This document shows, one piece after another, positions 1 to 9,338 of a stretch of DNA of 64,000 nt (position 1 is the stretch's first letter; each line of letters begins with the position of its first letter). The notes beneath the pieces are model-generated. The model saw nothing but the letters and a program-made list of their open reading frames with translations. It was not told where the DNA came from and did not search any database. Source of the DNA: Peptoniphilus pacaensis (lineage in GTDB: Bacteria; Bacillota; Clostridia; Tissierellales; Peptoniphilaceae); NCBI RefSeq assembly GCF_900088125.1, contig NZ_FLQT01000003.1, forward strand, positions 1,363,071 to 1,427,070, read 5' to 3'. Both the position numbers and the translations under genes were made by a program.

Positions 1-273
1 TAAAAAAGTTTGCACGCTGGATGCCACCATATCCATGAAAGGCTCCTTCGTCTTGTACTTCCGCGAGCCCGACAAGGTGGAGTGCTCCACAATGTGGGCG
101 ACGCCGGTGGAATCTTCCGGCGGCGTCTTAAAGCCGATGGCGAAGGTCTTGTTGTGGTTTTTATTGTCGATTAGGAGGATCTGCGCCCCCGTTCGATTAT
201 GTTTTAAAAGAGAAACCTCGCCGTGTAATTCGTCGATGCTTCGCTTTTCGATTAATGTATAGTTTTTGTTCAT
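1..273 (-). CDS. M16C family zinc metallopeptidase (PreP-like), N-terminal fragment
   Basis: The first 91 codons of a gene that runs off the left edge. Residues 60-64 read H-I-V-E-H, the inverted HxxEH zinc motif of the M16 (pitrilysin/insulinase) family, followed by S-T-L-S-G-S-R-K-Y and K-E-P-F, which are typical of the M16C presequence-protease group. Members degrade short peptides in the cytoplasm. The ATG at 271-273 has an AGGAG-type ribosome site just upstream. The full proteins are near 970 residues, so about nine tenths are outside the window. The family assignment is secure from the motif; the exact substrate is not known. Confidence 0.88.
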   Translation of the reverse strand, partial: MNKNYTLIEKRSIDELHGEVSLLKHNRTGAQILLIDNKNHNKTFAIGFKTPPEDSTGVAHIVEHSTLSGSRKYKTKEPFMDMVASSVQTFL

Positions 274-361
274 AAATTCACTCCTATCCTACTCATTCAT
301 ACCCTTTGGCGTCCATGAAAATCAAAAAAAGCGTTAAGATTCGCCCCTAGAGGGCCGGGGC

Positions 362-392
362 TTTCACCGACACGGAAAATGTATGCTATAAT
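362..392 (+). promoter_or_regulatory. Putative sigma-A promoter of the COG4091 gene
   Basis: An extended -10, TGCTATAAT at 384-392, lies 25 bases before the ATG at 418. The -35 is weak (TTCACC near 363-368, spacing 18). Seen by eye only. Confidence 0.5.
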
Positions 393-417
393 TCTAAAGA
401 ATGATTGGAGGACAAAT

Positions 418-1707
418 ATGAAATTGCAAAAAGATTTGTCTATCCACGGCCCCATACGCATCGCCGTCGTCGGCGCCGGCCTTATGGGATCGGGATTAGT
501 TGCACAATTAAAAAGTATTAAAAATATAGATGTCATTCTTTGGTCGTCCAGAGGCGAAGAAGCCCTTTTGGACAAGGCGAAGGACGTGGGCTTAAAAGAG
601 GATGCCTACGGATTTACCTCGGAAGAAGAGGCGGCGCGAGGGCTGCTCAAAGAAGGCAAGATGGTTCTCACTACGAACAACGCACTGGCATGGGAGCTGG
701 AGGATGTGGATGCTATTTGCGACTGCACCGGCAATACGGAGGCAGGCGCTCAGTTAAACGAAAACGGATTGAACGCGGGCAAGCACATCATCAGCTTTAA
801 TGTGGAATGCGACGTGCTCCTCGGGCCCTATTTCTTAAAGAAAGCAGAGGAGAAAGGCCTATGCTACACGGGCACGGCGGGGGACGAGCCCGGCGCCATT
901 ATGGAGCTTTACAATTTCGCCGAATTTTTAGGCTTCCGCGTCGTCGCCGCCGGCAAGGGAAAGAACAATCCCATGAATGTGGAAGCGACGCCCGAGGCCT
1001 TAAAGGACGAGGCGGAGAAGAAGGGCGTCAGCCCCCGCATGCTCACTTCTTTCGTCGACGCTACCAATACCATGATCGAGCTCAATTCCGTGGCCAATGC
1101 CACGGGCCTTTTGCCCGACGAAGGCGGCTGCGTGGGCATACACGCCGACATCAAGGAGCTTAACAAAAAGCTTTTGACCAAGGACATGGGTGGGGAGATG
1201 AACCGCAGGGGCACGGTGAATTTCGTTCACGGCATCGCCCCCGGCGTCTTCGTCTCCGTGGAATGCGACGAGCCGGTGATTCAAAGGGAAATGCCCTATC
1301 TTTCCATGGGCGACGGACCCAATTACATTTTGTACCGGCCTTATCACCTGACGAATATCGAAACCCCTTTGACAATTGCAAAAGCCGTTTTGTATAATGA
1401 AGCCACCATCGCCCCGGAGAAGGGCTATGTAGCCCACACCGTCGCCGTGGCGAAGAAAGATATGGAGGCGGGGGATCCCGTTCAAGGCATCGGATCCGAC
1501 ACCGCCTACGGCACATTGGTGGAGGCGGATCGCACTTACGACGAAAATCTCCTTCCCATCGGCCTACTCGTCGGCGAGGCGAAACTTCGTCGCCCGGTGA
1601 AGAAGGGTCAGATGCTTCGTTTGGAAGACGTGGCATTGGACGAAGGGTCTCTGCTGGTAAAATTATTTATGCAGGAACATTGTAGGTTTTACACTTTACC
1701 CGAATAA
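418..1707 (+). CDS. NAD(P)-dependent oxidoreductase with C-terminal SAF domain (COG4091, homoserine dehydrogenase-like)
   Basis: A 429-residue cytoplasmic protein. The N-terminus carries a Rossmann dinucleotide-binding motif, V-V-G-A-G-L-M-G-S-G, near residues 16-25, and the C-terminal 80 residues look like a SAF domain. This matches the family labelled predicted homoserine dehydrogenase with SAF domain; several members act on sugar acids or tetrose derivatives, so the substrate here is open. The start at 418 is chosen over an in-frame ATG at 379 because GGAGG precedes it and the -10 element lies between the two. It stands alone between its own promoter and the Rrf2 promoter. Confidence 0.8.
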   Translation: MKLQKDLSIHGPIRIAVVGAGLMGSGLVAQLKSIKNIDVILWSSRGEEALLDKAKDVGLKEDAYGFTSEEEAARGLLKEGKMVLTTNNALAWELEDVDAICDCTGNTEAGAQLNENGLNAGKHIISFNVECDVLLGPYFLKKAEEKGLCYTGTAGDEPGAIMELYNFAEFLGFRVVAAGKGKNNPMNVEATPEALKDEAEKKGVSPRMLTSFVDATNTMIELNSVANATGLLPDEGGCVGIHADIKELNKKLLTKDMGGEMNRRGTVNFVHGIAPGVFVSVECDEPVIQREMPYLSMGDGPNYILYRPYHLTNIETPLTIAKAVLYNEATIAPEKGYVAHTVAVAKKDMEAGDPVQGIGSDTAYGTLVEADRTYDENLLPIGLLVGEAKLRRPVKKGQMLRLEDVALDEGSLLVKLFMQEHCRFYTLPE

Positions 1708-1738
1708 ATAAATATGTTAGAATACCTTATCTAGATAA
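1695..1738 (+). promoter_or_regulatory. Promoter and possible operator of the Rrf2 gene
   Basis: TTTACC at 1695-1700 and TAGAAT at 1718-1723 are 17 bases apart. The perfect 12-bp palindrome TTATCTAGATAA at 1727-1738 covers the expected start of transcription, a position suited to repression, perhaps by Rrf2 itself. The -35 lies inside the last codons of the preceding gene. Confidence 0.5.
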
Positions 1739-1760
1739 ATTTGAGGGAGGATGTGAGGCA

Positions 1761-2174
1761 TTGAAGCTGACACAGGAAATTGATTATGCCTTTCGTATTA
1801 TCGCCCACCTGGCGGCTCACGAAGGGCAGGTCGTCGGAGCACCGATTATTGCCGAGACCATGGGCATCCCTTCCAGGTTTACATTGCGTATTCTTCGCAA
1901 GCTGAACTTAGGCGGGTTGACGAAATCCCGTCGTGGTGCAAAGGGCGGCTACATTCTTAACCGTCCGGCAGAATCCATATCGCTGTACGATATTATTCTG
2001 GCCATCGACGGTCCCATCGAGTTGAATCGTTGTTTACACTCAAATGACCCTTATTGCAACCGCTTTAACACAAAACAAATTGCCGGGTGTAAATTCCACC
2101 AAAGCATTCACGGTTTGCAAAATGACGTCATCAATCAACTGGAGAACATGAAAATTACAGATTATATCGATTAA
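1761..2174 (+). CDS. Rrf2 family transcriptional regulator
   Basis: A 137-residue DNA-binding protein. The N-terminal half is the Rrf2 winged helix (M-K-L-T-Q-E-I-D-Y-A-F-R and then the recognition segment S-R-F-T-L-R-I-L-R-K-L, with wing R-R-G-A-K-G-G-Y). Three cysteines around residues 93-113 occupy the region where IscR- and NsrR-type members hold an Fe-S cluster, so redox or iron sensing is possible. The start is a TTG with GGAGG 10 bases upstream. Length is normal for the family. The target genes are not evident; a palindrome in its own promoter suggests autoregulation. Confidence 0.88.
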   Translation: MKLTQEIDYAFRIIAHLAAHEGQVVGAPIIAETMGIPSRFTLRILRKLNLGGLTKSRRGAKGGYILNRPAESISLYDIILAIDGPIELNRCLHSNDPYCNRFNTKQIAGCKFHQSIHGLQNDVINQLENMKITDYID

Positions 2175-2194
2175 TGGAAGCCGAAGATTTTCAT

Positions 2195-2372
2195 TCCCTA
2201 TTCACAGAGAGGCACGTGAGCTGAGAGGTGCCAATACAGTGAAAGTCGCATCACCTTCCGTAGAACCTGATGGTCGTTCGCCGCGTTAAGGCTACGAGTG
2301 ATAGAATCCTATAAGTAGGGTGGTACCGCGTATAAAAGCGTCCCTTCGTCATCAGACGAGGGGACTTTTTTT
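2195..2372 (+). promoter_or_regulatory. T-box leader controlling ileS
   Basis: The conserved T-box AGGGTGGTACCGCG is at 2317-2330. It is followed by a strong intrinsic terminator: GTCCCTTCGTC (2340-2350) pairs with GACGAGGGGAC (2355-2365), then a run of seven T. The upstream part has an AGAGAGG element at the base of stem I and a candidate isoleucine specifier, ATC at 2250-2252. Uncharged tRNA-Ile would stabilise the antiterminator and allow ileS transcription. The T-box and terminator are clear; the specifier is placed by context. I could not identify the promoter. Confidence 0.92.
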
Positions 2373-2399
2373 ATAGATATTTTGTAAAAGGAGAAAGAT

Positions 2400-5300
2400 A
2401 TGGCAAAGTTTGAGACATTGTCCCAAGACATAGCCGACGTGCGTGAAAAGCGCATCGTCGATTTTTGGCAAGACATGGATCTGTTGAAGCGCTCCGTAGA
2501 GACCCGCGAAGGCAAGGAAGATTTCATTTTCTATGAAGGACCGCCGACGGCCAACGGCAAGCCCGGCATTCACCACGTCATGGCGCGGACCTTAAAGGAC
2601 CTGACCTGCCGCTATAAGACCATGCAGGGCTACCGAGTCAATCGGAAAGCCGGCTGGGATACCCACGGCCTGCCCGTAGAAATCGAAGTGGAAAAGAAGC
2701 TGAACCTTCACAACAAACAAGACATCGAAAAATACGGCATCGAAAAGTTCAACAAGAAATGCCGCGAATCGGTTTTCGAATACGAAAGTTTGTGGCGACA
2801 AATGACCGCCCGCATGGGTTATCTCGTGGATATGGACGATCCCTACATTACCCTGAACAATTCCTATATCGAGAGCGTCTGGTACATTCTGGACAAAATG
2901 TTTAACGAAGGCCTGATCTACGAAGGCCATAAGATTTTGCCTTACTGCCCCCGCTGCGGCACGGGCCTCGCATCCCACGAAGTGGCCCAAGGCTATCAGG
3001 AAGACAAGACGCCCACCATTACCATGAAATTTAAGGCGAAAGACGAAGACGCCTACTACCTGGCATGGACCACCACGCCCTGGACCGTGCCTTCCAATGT
3101 GGCTTTGGCCGTGCACCCCGAAGTGGATTACGCCAAGGTCAAATACGCCGACGGCAATGTCTATTACCTGGCGAAAAATCTCCTGGACAAGGTATTAAAA
3201 GACGAATACGAAGTGCTGGATGTCGTCAAGGGCAAAGAGCTCGACGGCCGCGCCTACGAACAGATCCTGGATCAAGTTCACGTGGACGGCAAGGCCTTTG
3301 TCGTCGTCCTCGCCGACTACGTCACTACGGAAGACGGGACGGGCATCGTCCACACGGCGCCGGCCTTCGGGGAAGACGACTATCAAACGGGCCGCAGAAA
3401 CGGCTTAGCCTTCGTAAAACCTGTAGACGACGACGGCAACTTCACCGAAACCCAATGGAAGGGCAAGTTCGTTCACAGCGTCAACGAAGAAATCATCGAC
3501 TATTTGAAGATGCAGGACAAGGTCTTCAGCAAGGAGACCATCGTCCACAACTATCCCCACTGCTGGCGCTGCAAGACGCCCTTGATCTACTACGCTCACC
3601 CCTCCTGGTACATCGAGGTGACGAAGTTTAAAGAACAACTGGTGAAAAACAACGACGGCGTGGATTGGTTCCCCTCCTTCGTCGGCGAAAAGCGCTTCGG
3701 CAACTGGCTGGAAAACTTAAACGACTGGGCCATCTCCCGTTCCAGATACTGGGGCACCCCCTTCCCCGTGTGGCGCTGCCCGGATTGCGGCAAGACGCGG
3801 AGCATCGGAAGCATTAAGCAATTGGTGGAAGAAGCCATCGAAGACATCGACGAAACCGTGGAGCTTCACCGCCCCTATGTAGACGACGTGCATCTTAGAT
3901 GCGAATGCGGCGGAACCATGGTAAGAGAAACCGACGTCATCGACTGTTGGTTCGACTCGGGATCCATGCCCTTCGCCCAATGGCACTATCCCTTTGAAAA
4001 CAAAGAAGCATTCGACAAGCTTTTCCCCGCCGATTTCATCTGCGAAGGCATCGACCAAACTCGGGGGTGGTTCTACTCCCTCCTGGCCATTTCCACCTTT
4101 ATGACCGGCAAGGCGCCCTACAAGAGCGTCCTGGTCAACGACCTGATTCTGGACAAAGAGGGGAAGAAGATGAGTAAGTCCCGCGGTAACACCGTGTCGC
4201 CGACGGAACTCTTTGAAAAGTACGGTGCCGATGCGGTGCGCTGGTATTTAATGTACGTCTCTCCGCCGTGGAGCCCGACGAAATTCGACGAAGACGGCCT
4301 GAGAGAAGTCAACGGCAAATTCTTCCGCACCTTACGAAACACCCATAATTTCTTCACCCTCTACGCCAATATTAACGACGTGGATCCCAGAGAAATCACG
4401 GATGTCACCTACGACGAAATCGACCGCTGGATGATTTCCAAATACAACAGCCTGGTGAAATCCGTGGTGGAAAACATGGAAATTCACGAAGTGACAAAAG
4501 TCGTTCGTGACATTCAGGATTTCGTGGCGGAAGATTTCTCCAACTGGTATATTCGCAGGAACAGACGCCGCTTCTGGGACGAAGAAGACAGCCCCTCTCG
4601 GGATGCGGTCTTTAAGACCACCTACGACATCCTGCTCGGCGTGGCAAAATTAATCGCACCCTTTGCGCCCTTTATCGCAGAGGAATTTTACCAAACTCTC
4701 GACGGCGGCGAAAGTGTCCACCTAACGGATTATCCCACCGCCGACGAATCCGCCATCGACGAAAAGCTGGAAGAAAAAATGGCCATCGTCCGTCAATTGG
4801 TCACCTTGGGCCGCGCCGGACGGGAAAATGCCAAGATCAAGGTGCGTCAACCCTTGAGCGAAGTCTTGGTGGACGGGAATTTGAAGCCCATTATCGGCGA
4901 CTTGTCCGATTTAATTGAAGAAGAGCTGAACGTGAAGAATGTGGTCTTCTCCGACGATTTGAGCAAGTACATGACCTACAGCTTAAAGCCCAATTTCCAA
5001 GAAGTGGGCAGAAAATTCGGTCCTAAGATCAAGGACTTCCAAAAGAACTTGGCCGCAAGCGACGCCAAGGCTCTTTACGACGAGCTGAAGAAGGGCAGCG
5101 TCACCATGAACCTAAACGGGGAAGACACGGAAGTGAACCTGAACGACGTCCTCGTGGATATTTCCTCCAAGGAAGGCTTCGACGTCAGCATGGAAGATAA
5201 TCTCTTCGCCATTTTGGATACGGAACTCACCGACGAATTAATCGCCGAAGGCTACGTCCGTGAATTTATTTCGAAAGTACAAAATCAACGCAAGTCCAAC

Positions 5301-5489
5301 GACTACGACGTTACCGATCATATTCGCATCACCTACGATGCCGAGGGCGACGTGGAAGCGGCGCTGGAAGCATCGAAAGATTTAATCATGGAAGAAACCT
5401 TGGCGGAATCCATGGAAAAGAAACCTCTGGATGTGGAAAAGACCGACTTAAACGACGGCGCCATCGCCTTTGTTCTCGAACGCATCTAA
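2400..5489 (+). CDS. ileS: Isoleucyl-tRNA synthetase, type 2, with altered HIGH motif
   Basis: Charges tRNA-Ile in the cytoplasm. The 1029-residue length and the W-D-T-H-G-L-P-V-E-I-E-V-E-K segment fit the type 2 (IleRS2, eukaryote-like) class rather than the ordinary type 1 enzyme. The class I signature, which should read H-x-G-H, is G56-I57-H58-H59: the first and third residues are swapped. The KMSKS motif is intact at 590-594. The editing domain lies between. It is preceded by an isoleucine T-box and followed 3 bases later by a phosphatase gene. IleRS2 enzymes tolerate mupirocin. Confidence 0.96.
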   Translation: MAKFETLSQDIADVREKRIVDFWQDMDLLKRSVETREGKEDFIFYEGPPTANGKPGIHHVMARTLKDLTCRYKTMQGYRVNRKAGWDTHGLPVEIEVEKKLNLHNKQDIEKYGIEKFNKKCRESVFEYESLWRQMTARMGYLVDMDDPYITLNNSYIESVWYILDKMFNEGLIYEGHKILPYCPRCGTGLASHEVAQGYQEDKTPTITMKFKAKDEDAYYLAWTTTPWTVPSNVALAVHPEVDYAKVKYADGNVYYLAKNLLDKVLKDEYEVLDVVKGKELDGRAYEQILDQVHVDGKAFVVVLADYVTTEDGTGIVHTAPAFGEDDYQTGRRNGLAFVKPVDDDGNFTETQWKGKFVHSVNEEIIDYLKMQDKVFSKETIVHNYPHCWRCKTPLIYYAHPSWYIEVTKFKEQLVKNNDGVDWFPSFVGEKRFGNWLENLNDWAISRSRYWGTPFPVWRCPDCGKTRSIGSIKQLVEEAIEDIDETVELHRPYVDDVHLRCECGGTMVRETDVIDCWFDSGSMPFAQWHYPFENKEAFDKLFPADFICEGIDQTRGWFYSLLAISTFMTGKAPYKSVLVNDLILDKEGKKMSKSRGNTVSPTELFEKYGADAVRWYLMYVSPPWSPTKFDEDGLREVNGKFFRTLRNTHNFFTLYANINDVDPREITDVTYDEIDRWMISKYNSLVKSVVENMEIHEVTKVVRDIQDFVAEDFSNWYIRRNRRRFWDEEDSPSRDAVFKTTYDILLGVAKLIAPFAPFIAEEFYQTLDGGESVHLTDYPTADESAIDEKLEEKMAIVRQLVTLGRAGRENAKIKVRQPLSEVLVDGNLKPIIGDLSDLIEEELNVKNVVFSDDLSKYMTYSLKPNFQEVGRKFGPKIKDFQKNLAASDAKALYDELKKGSVTMNLNGEDTEVNLNDVLVDISSKEGFDVSMEDNLFAILDTELTDELIAEGYVREFISKVQNQRKSNDYDVTDHIRITYDAEGDVEAALEASKDLIMEETLAESMEKKPLDVEKTDLNDGAIAFVLERI

Positions 5490-5492
5490 GGC

Positions 5493-6095
5493 ATGAAGCT
5501 CTATATTCTGCGCCACGCGGAAACGGAGTGGAACCGCGAGGACCGCATTCAGGGGCAAATGGATTCGCCCATCACCCCGGAAGGTTACGAGGCCATCGAC
5601 GCCATGAGAGAGCAGTTGGCCTCCGTGCCCTTCGACCGCTGCTACACCTCGGATTTAAAGCGGGCCCGAAAGACAGCGGAGGGCTTGCTAAAATCGCGAT
5701 CTGTGCCCATAATAGAAGTAGAAGCACTTCGCGAGTTGCCCTTGGGGCCTTGGGAGGGGATGCTCTTTCAAGACATTTTAAAAGATCCCATCTCCCGCCT
5801 TTATTTAAAGACGCCGGAGAAGTATCACCGGGAGGGCCTCATGGACTTTCACGACCTTTACCGAAAGCTGGACGCTTTTTTGCGGCGCTTGGAAAAGACG
5901 GAAGACGAGCACGTCCTCATCGTCGGACACGGCGTCAGCATACGGGCTCTCTATCACGTCATGGAAGGCGTGGCGGTACGCGATTTTTGGACCGGACCCA
6001 TTGCCGAAAGCTTGGGTCTCGGGATCTGCGCCTACGAAAATGGCGCATGGCAGGTGCTTCGTCGAGCTGATAAAAAAGATGGATATTCCTATTGA
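5493..6095 (+). CDS. Histidine phosphatase family protein (phosphoglycerate mutase-like)
   Basis: A 200-residue enzyme starting L-Y-I-L-R-H-A-E-T-E-W-N, the RHG-type catalytic motif with the phospho-accepting histidine at residue 8, and a second catalytic histidine in V-G-H-G-V-S near residue 146. Such proteins are cobalamin/alpha-ribazole phosphatases, phosphoglycerate mutases or broad phosphatases; the substrate cannot be read from sequence. The ATG lies 3 bases after the ileS stop, so it is co-transcribed under the T-box. No classical ribosome site is visible, which suggests translational coupling. Confidence 0.85.
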   Translation: MKLYILRHAETEWNREDRIQGQMDSPITPEGYEAIDAMREQLASVPFDRCYTSDLKRARKTAEGLLKSRSVPIIEVEALRELPLGPWEGMLFQDILKDPISRLYLKTPEKYHREGLMDFHDLYRKLDAFLRRLEKTEDEHVLIVGHGVSIRALYHVMEGVAVRDFWTGPIAESLGLGICAYENGAWQVLRRADKKDGYSY

Positions 6096-6103
6096 GGTGT
6101 TCA

Positions 6104-7081
6104 ATGAAAAAATTATCTTTAGCCAATACGCCGACTCGCATCGAACCGGTACAACTCATGGATGCGGATCTGCCCGTGAATCTCTATATTAAACGAGACG
6201 ATTTAACGGGCCTGTCGGTGACGGGCAATAAAATTCGAAAGCTGGAATACTTGCTTGAAAAGGCATTGGACGACGGCGCCACGGACATTATTACCACCGG
6301 CGCCGTGCAAAGCAATCACGCCCGGGCCACGGCCATGGCCTGCGCCCGACTGGGCTTTAAGTGCCACTTGCTTTTAACGGGCAGCGAAGATTATCCCGAA
6401 GAGGGCAATCTCTTTTTGGATCGCCTGGCAGGGGCGGACATTCGCTTCGTCTCCCAAGAAGATTACGACAATCATCGCGACGCCATCATGGCATCGTGGA
6501 AAGAGGAGCTGGAAAAAGAAGGCAAGTCCGTGGACATCATTCCCATGGGCGGCAGCAACGGCCTGGGAAGCTTTGGCTATGTGGAATGCTTCGAAGAAAT
6601 CCTCGAAGAAGAAAAAGACATGGGCATCAACTTCGATGCCGTCATCTGCGTCACCGGCAGTGCCGGCATGTTGGCAGGCCTGGTCTACGGAAACGCCATT
6701 CACGAGGCGGGCAAGGAGATCGTCGGCATTTCCATTTCCTCGCCGAAGGAAGTCGTCGAAAAGGAACTGCTCCCGCCGATTATCGCCGAAATGAACGAAT
6801 TAAAGGGGACCTCCGTGCCCGCCGATGCCGTCACCGTCATCGGAGGCTACGAAGGCAGGGGCTACGCTCTGAGCCGTCCCGAAGAGCTGGAATTTATTTG
6901 GGACTTCGTTTCTCAAACGGGAATCATCCTGGATCCGGTGTACACGGGCAAGGCCATGTACGGCACCATTTCCGAAATCCTAAACGGACGCTGGGAAGGC
7001 AAAGAAAATATTCTCTTTATCCACTCCGGCGGCGCCTTCGGCTGGACCCGTCGGCAAATGGAAGAGCTGCTTCGAAAATAA
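6104..7081 (+). CDS. PLP-dependent D-cysteine desulfhydrase / ACC deaminase family enzyme
   Basis: A 325-residue fold type II PLP enzyme. The N-terminus has I-K-R-D-D-L-T-G and then T-G-N-K-I-R-K-L-E-Y, where the lysine of G-N-K binds PLP. V-Q-S-N-H-A-R and the later G-S-A-G segment match the family. It would release pyruvate, ammonia and sulfide from D-cysteine, or act on another D-amino acid; ACC deamination is less likely in this lineage. The ATG at 6104 with GAGGTG upstream is preferred over the in-frame TTG at 6092. It is the last gene of the ileS unit, before a terminator. Confidence 0.82.
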   Translation: MKKLSLANTPTRIEPVQLMDADLPVNLYIKRDDLTGLSVTGNKIRKLEYLLEKALDDGATDIITTGAVQSNHARATAMACARLGFKCHLLLTGSEDYPEEGNLFLDRLAGADIRFVSQEDYDNHRDAIMASWKEELEKEGKSVDIIPMGGSNGLGSFGYVECFEEILEEEKDMGINFDAVICVTGSAGMLAGLVYGNAIHEAGKEIVGISISSPKEVVEKELLPPIIAEMNELKGTSVPADAVTVIGGYEGRGYALSRPEELEFIWDFVSQTGIILDPVYTGKAMYGTISEILNGRWEGKENILFIHSGGAFGWTRRQMEELLRK

Positions 7082-7090
7082 CAAGGAAAG

Positions 7091-7114
7091 AACGAGCTTC
7101 GGCTCGTTTTTTTT
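7091..7114 (+). terminator. Intrinsic terminator after the ileS unit
   Basis: AACGAGC (7091-7097), TTCG tetraloop, GCTCGTT (7102-7108), then a T run to 7114. Confidence 0.9.
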
Positions 7115-7176
7115 ATGGGCTAAAATGCGAGGAGGCCTTTTGACGAGACAAAAATCTAGGGAAAGCTAGGGGAGGA

Positions 7177-7205
7177 ATGAAAATTACATCGGGCTATGAT
7201 ATAAT
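7177..7205 (+). promoter_or_regulatory. Promoter of the EF-G-like gene
   Basis: TATAAT at 7200-7205 with an extended TG two bases before it and a weak -35, ATGAAA, at 7177-7182; spacing 17. The start codon lies about 50 bases downstream. Confidence 0.65.
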
Positions 7206-7257
7206 TTAGGCATAAAAACGTTTCCGCGAGGAAATTCACGATAGGAGGAATAATTTA

Positions 7258-9315
7258 ATGAAAGCATACAACACGAGGGAAGTCCGTAACTTGGCCCTGG
7301 TCGGGCACAGTGGATCGGGCAAGACCAACCTAACAGAAGCGCTCCTGTACCAATCCGGTGCCACAAAACAAATTGGCCACGTGGATCAAAAAAATACCCT
7401 CTCGGACTTTTCCAAGGAAGAAAAAGAACGGGGTACATCCATCGGTACCAGCATTATTCCTATCGAATGGCGAAAGATGAAATTAAATATAATCGACACG
7501 CCCGGTTACATGGACTTTATCAGTGAAGCCATGGGCGCACTTCGCGCAGCGGAAGCGGCGCTGATGATTATCGACGCCACCGCCGGCGTGCAAGTCGGTT
7601 CGGAAAGAATGTGGAAATACACGGAAGAAATCGGCCTGCCGCGAATTATTTTCGTGAACAAGATCGACGGGGAAAACGTCAATTTCCGCGAACTCATGGA
7701 ACAAATCGAAAGCCTCTTCGGCAAGAAAGTTATTCCCTTCTCCGTTCCCATCGGCGAAGGAGAAAACTTCGTCGGCGTTACCGACGTTATTTTCCAAAAA
7801 GGTTTTGAATATAAAAACGCCGCTCCGGAAGAAGTGGAACTGAATCACGACCAAGTGAAGGCCACGGAGCGTATGTATGAAGAAATCGCCGAAGTCGTCG
7901 CCGAAAGCGACGAAGTCCTCATGGACAAATACTTCAGCGGCGAAAAATTTACCCGCGACGAATTGCTCCGCGGTGTCACCGCCGCCCTCTTAAACGGCGA
8001 CGCCGTCCCCTTGCTTGTCGGCAGTGCGGAAAAAGGCATCGGCATCGATATTCTCTTAAACACCATCGTCAACTACATGCCCGCACCGGACGACGAACGG
8101 GCGCACACAGGCTTCCGTTACGAATCGGGAGAAGAACGCGCTATTTCCGACAGCGATCCCTTCTCCGCCGTGGTATTTAAGACCATTACCGACCCCTACG
8201 TGGGAAAAATTTCTATCTTTAAAGTATTGAGCGGCACCATGACCAAGGACACGGCCCTCTTTAACAGCTCCCAAGATGTGGAAGAAAAGAACACCGGCCT
8301 CTTCGTCATTCGCGGCAAGGAACAACTCCCCGTGGACGTGATCCACGCCGGGGACATCGGCGCCGTGGCGAAACTGACCGTGACAAAAACCGGCGACACC
8401 CTTTGCGACAAGGCCCACAAGGTCGTCTACAAGCGCGTAAAAATGCCGCAACCCGTTTACTTCTATGCCATCGAAGCGGCATCGAAAAACGACGAAGAAA
8501 AACTTACCACCTCCCTTCGCAAACTTCAAGACGAAGACCCGGGCATCGTCCTGGACCGCAATGTCGAAACGAAACAAATGACCATCGGCGGCCAAGGCAA
8601 TGTTCACCTGGACGTTATTCTCGAAAAATTAAAGAACACCTTCGGCGTCGAAGTAAAGAAAGTGCCCTTTATCGTGCCCTATAGAGAAACCATTCGCGGT
8701 ACCGCATCGGTTCAAGGCAAGCACAAGAAACAATCCGGCGGCGCCGGCCAATACGGCGACGTTTGGATTCGCTTCGAACCCACCGACGAAGGCTTTGTCT
8801 TTGACGAAGAAGTCTTCGGCGGCAGCGTGCCGAGAAACTACTTCCCGGCTGTCGAAAAGGGCTTGGAAGAATCCATGGAAAAAGGCGTCCTCGCCGGCTT
8901 CCCCGTCACAGGCGTCAAGGCCGTGCTTTACGACGGCAGCTACCACGACGTGGACTCCAACGAAGTCAGCTTTAAAATGGCGGCATCCATCGCCTTTAAG
9001 AAGGGGATCGCCGAAGCCAATCCCGTGCTCTTAGAGCCCATTATGGCCGTTGAAGTGGCAGTGCCCGACGAATACATGGGCGATGTCATGGGCGACATGA
9101 ACAAACGCCGCGGCAGAATCCTCGGGATGGACCAACAACCCGGCGGCGGTCAATTGATTATGGCCGAAGCACCGCAAGCGGAAATGTACGAATACGCCAT
9201 CGACCTTCGGGCCATGACCCAAGGACGCGGTTCCTTCACTATGGAATTTGTTCGCTACGAAGAAGTACCGGCACAACTGGCTGAAGAAATTATCGAAAAG
9301 GCGAAAAAAGAATAA
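7258..9315 (+). CDS. Elongation factor G-like translational GTPase
   Basis: A 685-residue GTPase with G1 G-H-S-G-S-G-K-T at residues 16-23, G3 D-T-P-G near 80 and G4 N-K-I-D near 134, followed by the EF-G domains II to V. The P-loop and the degenerate G2 region are those of the EF-G-2/EF-G-like paralogues found in many Firmicutes and Thermus rather than canonical FusA, which usually sits beside rpsG and tuf. The role of the paralogue is not settled; it may act in recycling or ribosome rescue. It is monocistronic with its own promoter. Codon use is that of a well-expressed gene. Confidence 0.88.
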   Translation: MKAYNTREVRNLALVGHSGSGKTNLTEALLYQSGATKQIGHVDQKNTLSDFSKEEKERGTSIGTSIIPIEWRKMKLNIIDTPGYMDFISEAMGALRAAEAALMIIDATAGVQVGSERMWKYTEEIGLPRIIFVNKIDGENVNFRELMEQIESLFGKKVIPFSVPIGEGENFVGVTDVIFQKGFEYKNAAPEEVELNHDQVKATERMYEEIAEVVAESDEVLMDKYFSGEKFTRDELLRGVTAALLNGDAVPLLVGSAEKGIGIDILLNTIVNYMPAPDDERAHTGFRYESGEERAISDSDPFSAVVFKTITDPYVGKISIFKVLSGTMTKDTALFNSSQDVEEKNTGLFVIRGKEQLPVDVIHAGDIGAVAKLTVTKTGDTLCDKAHKVVYKRVKMPQPVYFYAIEAASKNDEEKLTTSLRKLQDEDPGIVLDRNVETKQMTIGGQGNVHLDVILEKLKNTFGVEVKKVPFIVPYRETIRGTASVQGKHKKQSGGAGQYGDVWIRFEPTDEGFVFDEEVFGGSVPRNYFPAVEKGLEESMEKGVLAGFPVTGVKAVLYDGSYHDVDSNEVSFKMAASIAFKKGIAEANPVLLEPIMAVEVAVPDEYMGDVMGDMNKRRGRILGMDQQPGGGQLIMAEAPQAEMYEYAIDLRAMTQGRGSFTMEFVRYEEVPAQLAEEIIEKAKKE

Positions 9316-9338
9316 TATCTAAAAGGCATCTGATGCAC

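Noticed and set aside
1000-1636. Long antisense open frames inside the COG4091 gene
   Set aside because: They mirror codon bias of the real gene, lack ribosome sites and resemble no family.
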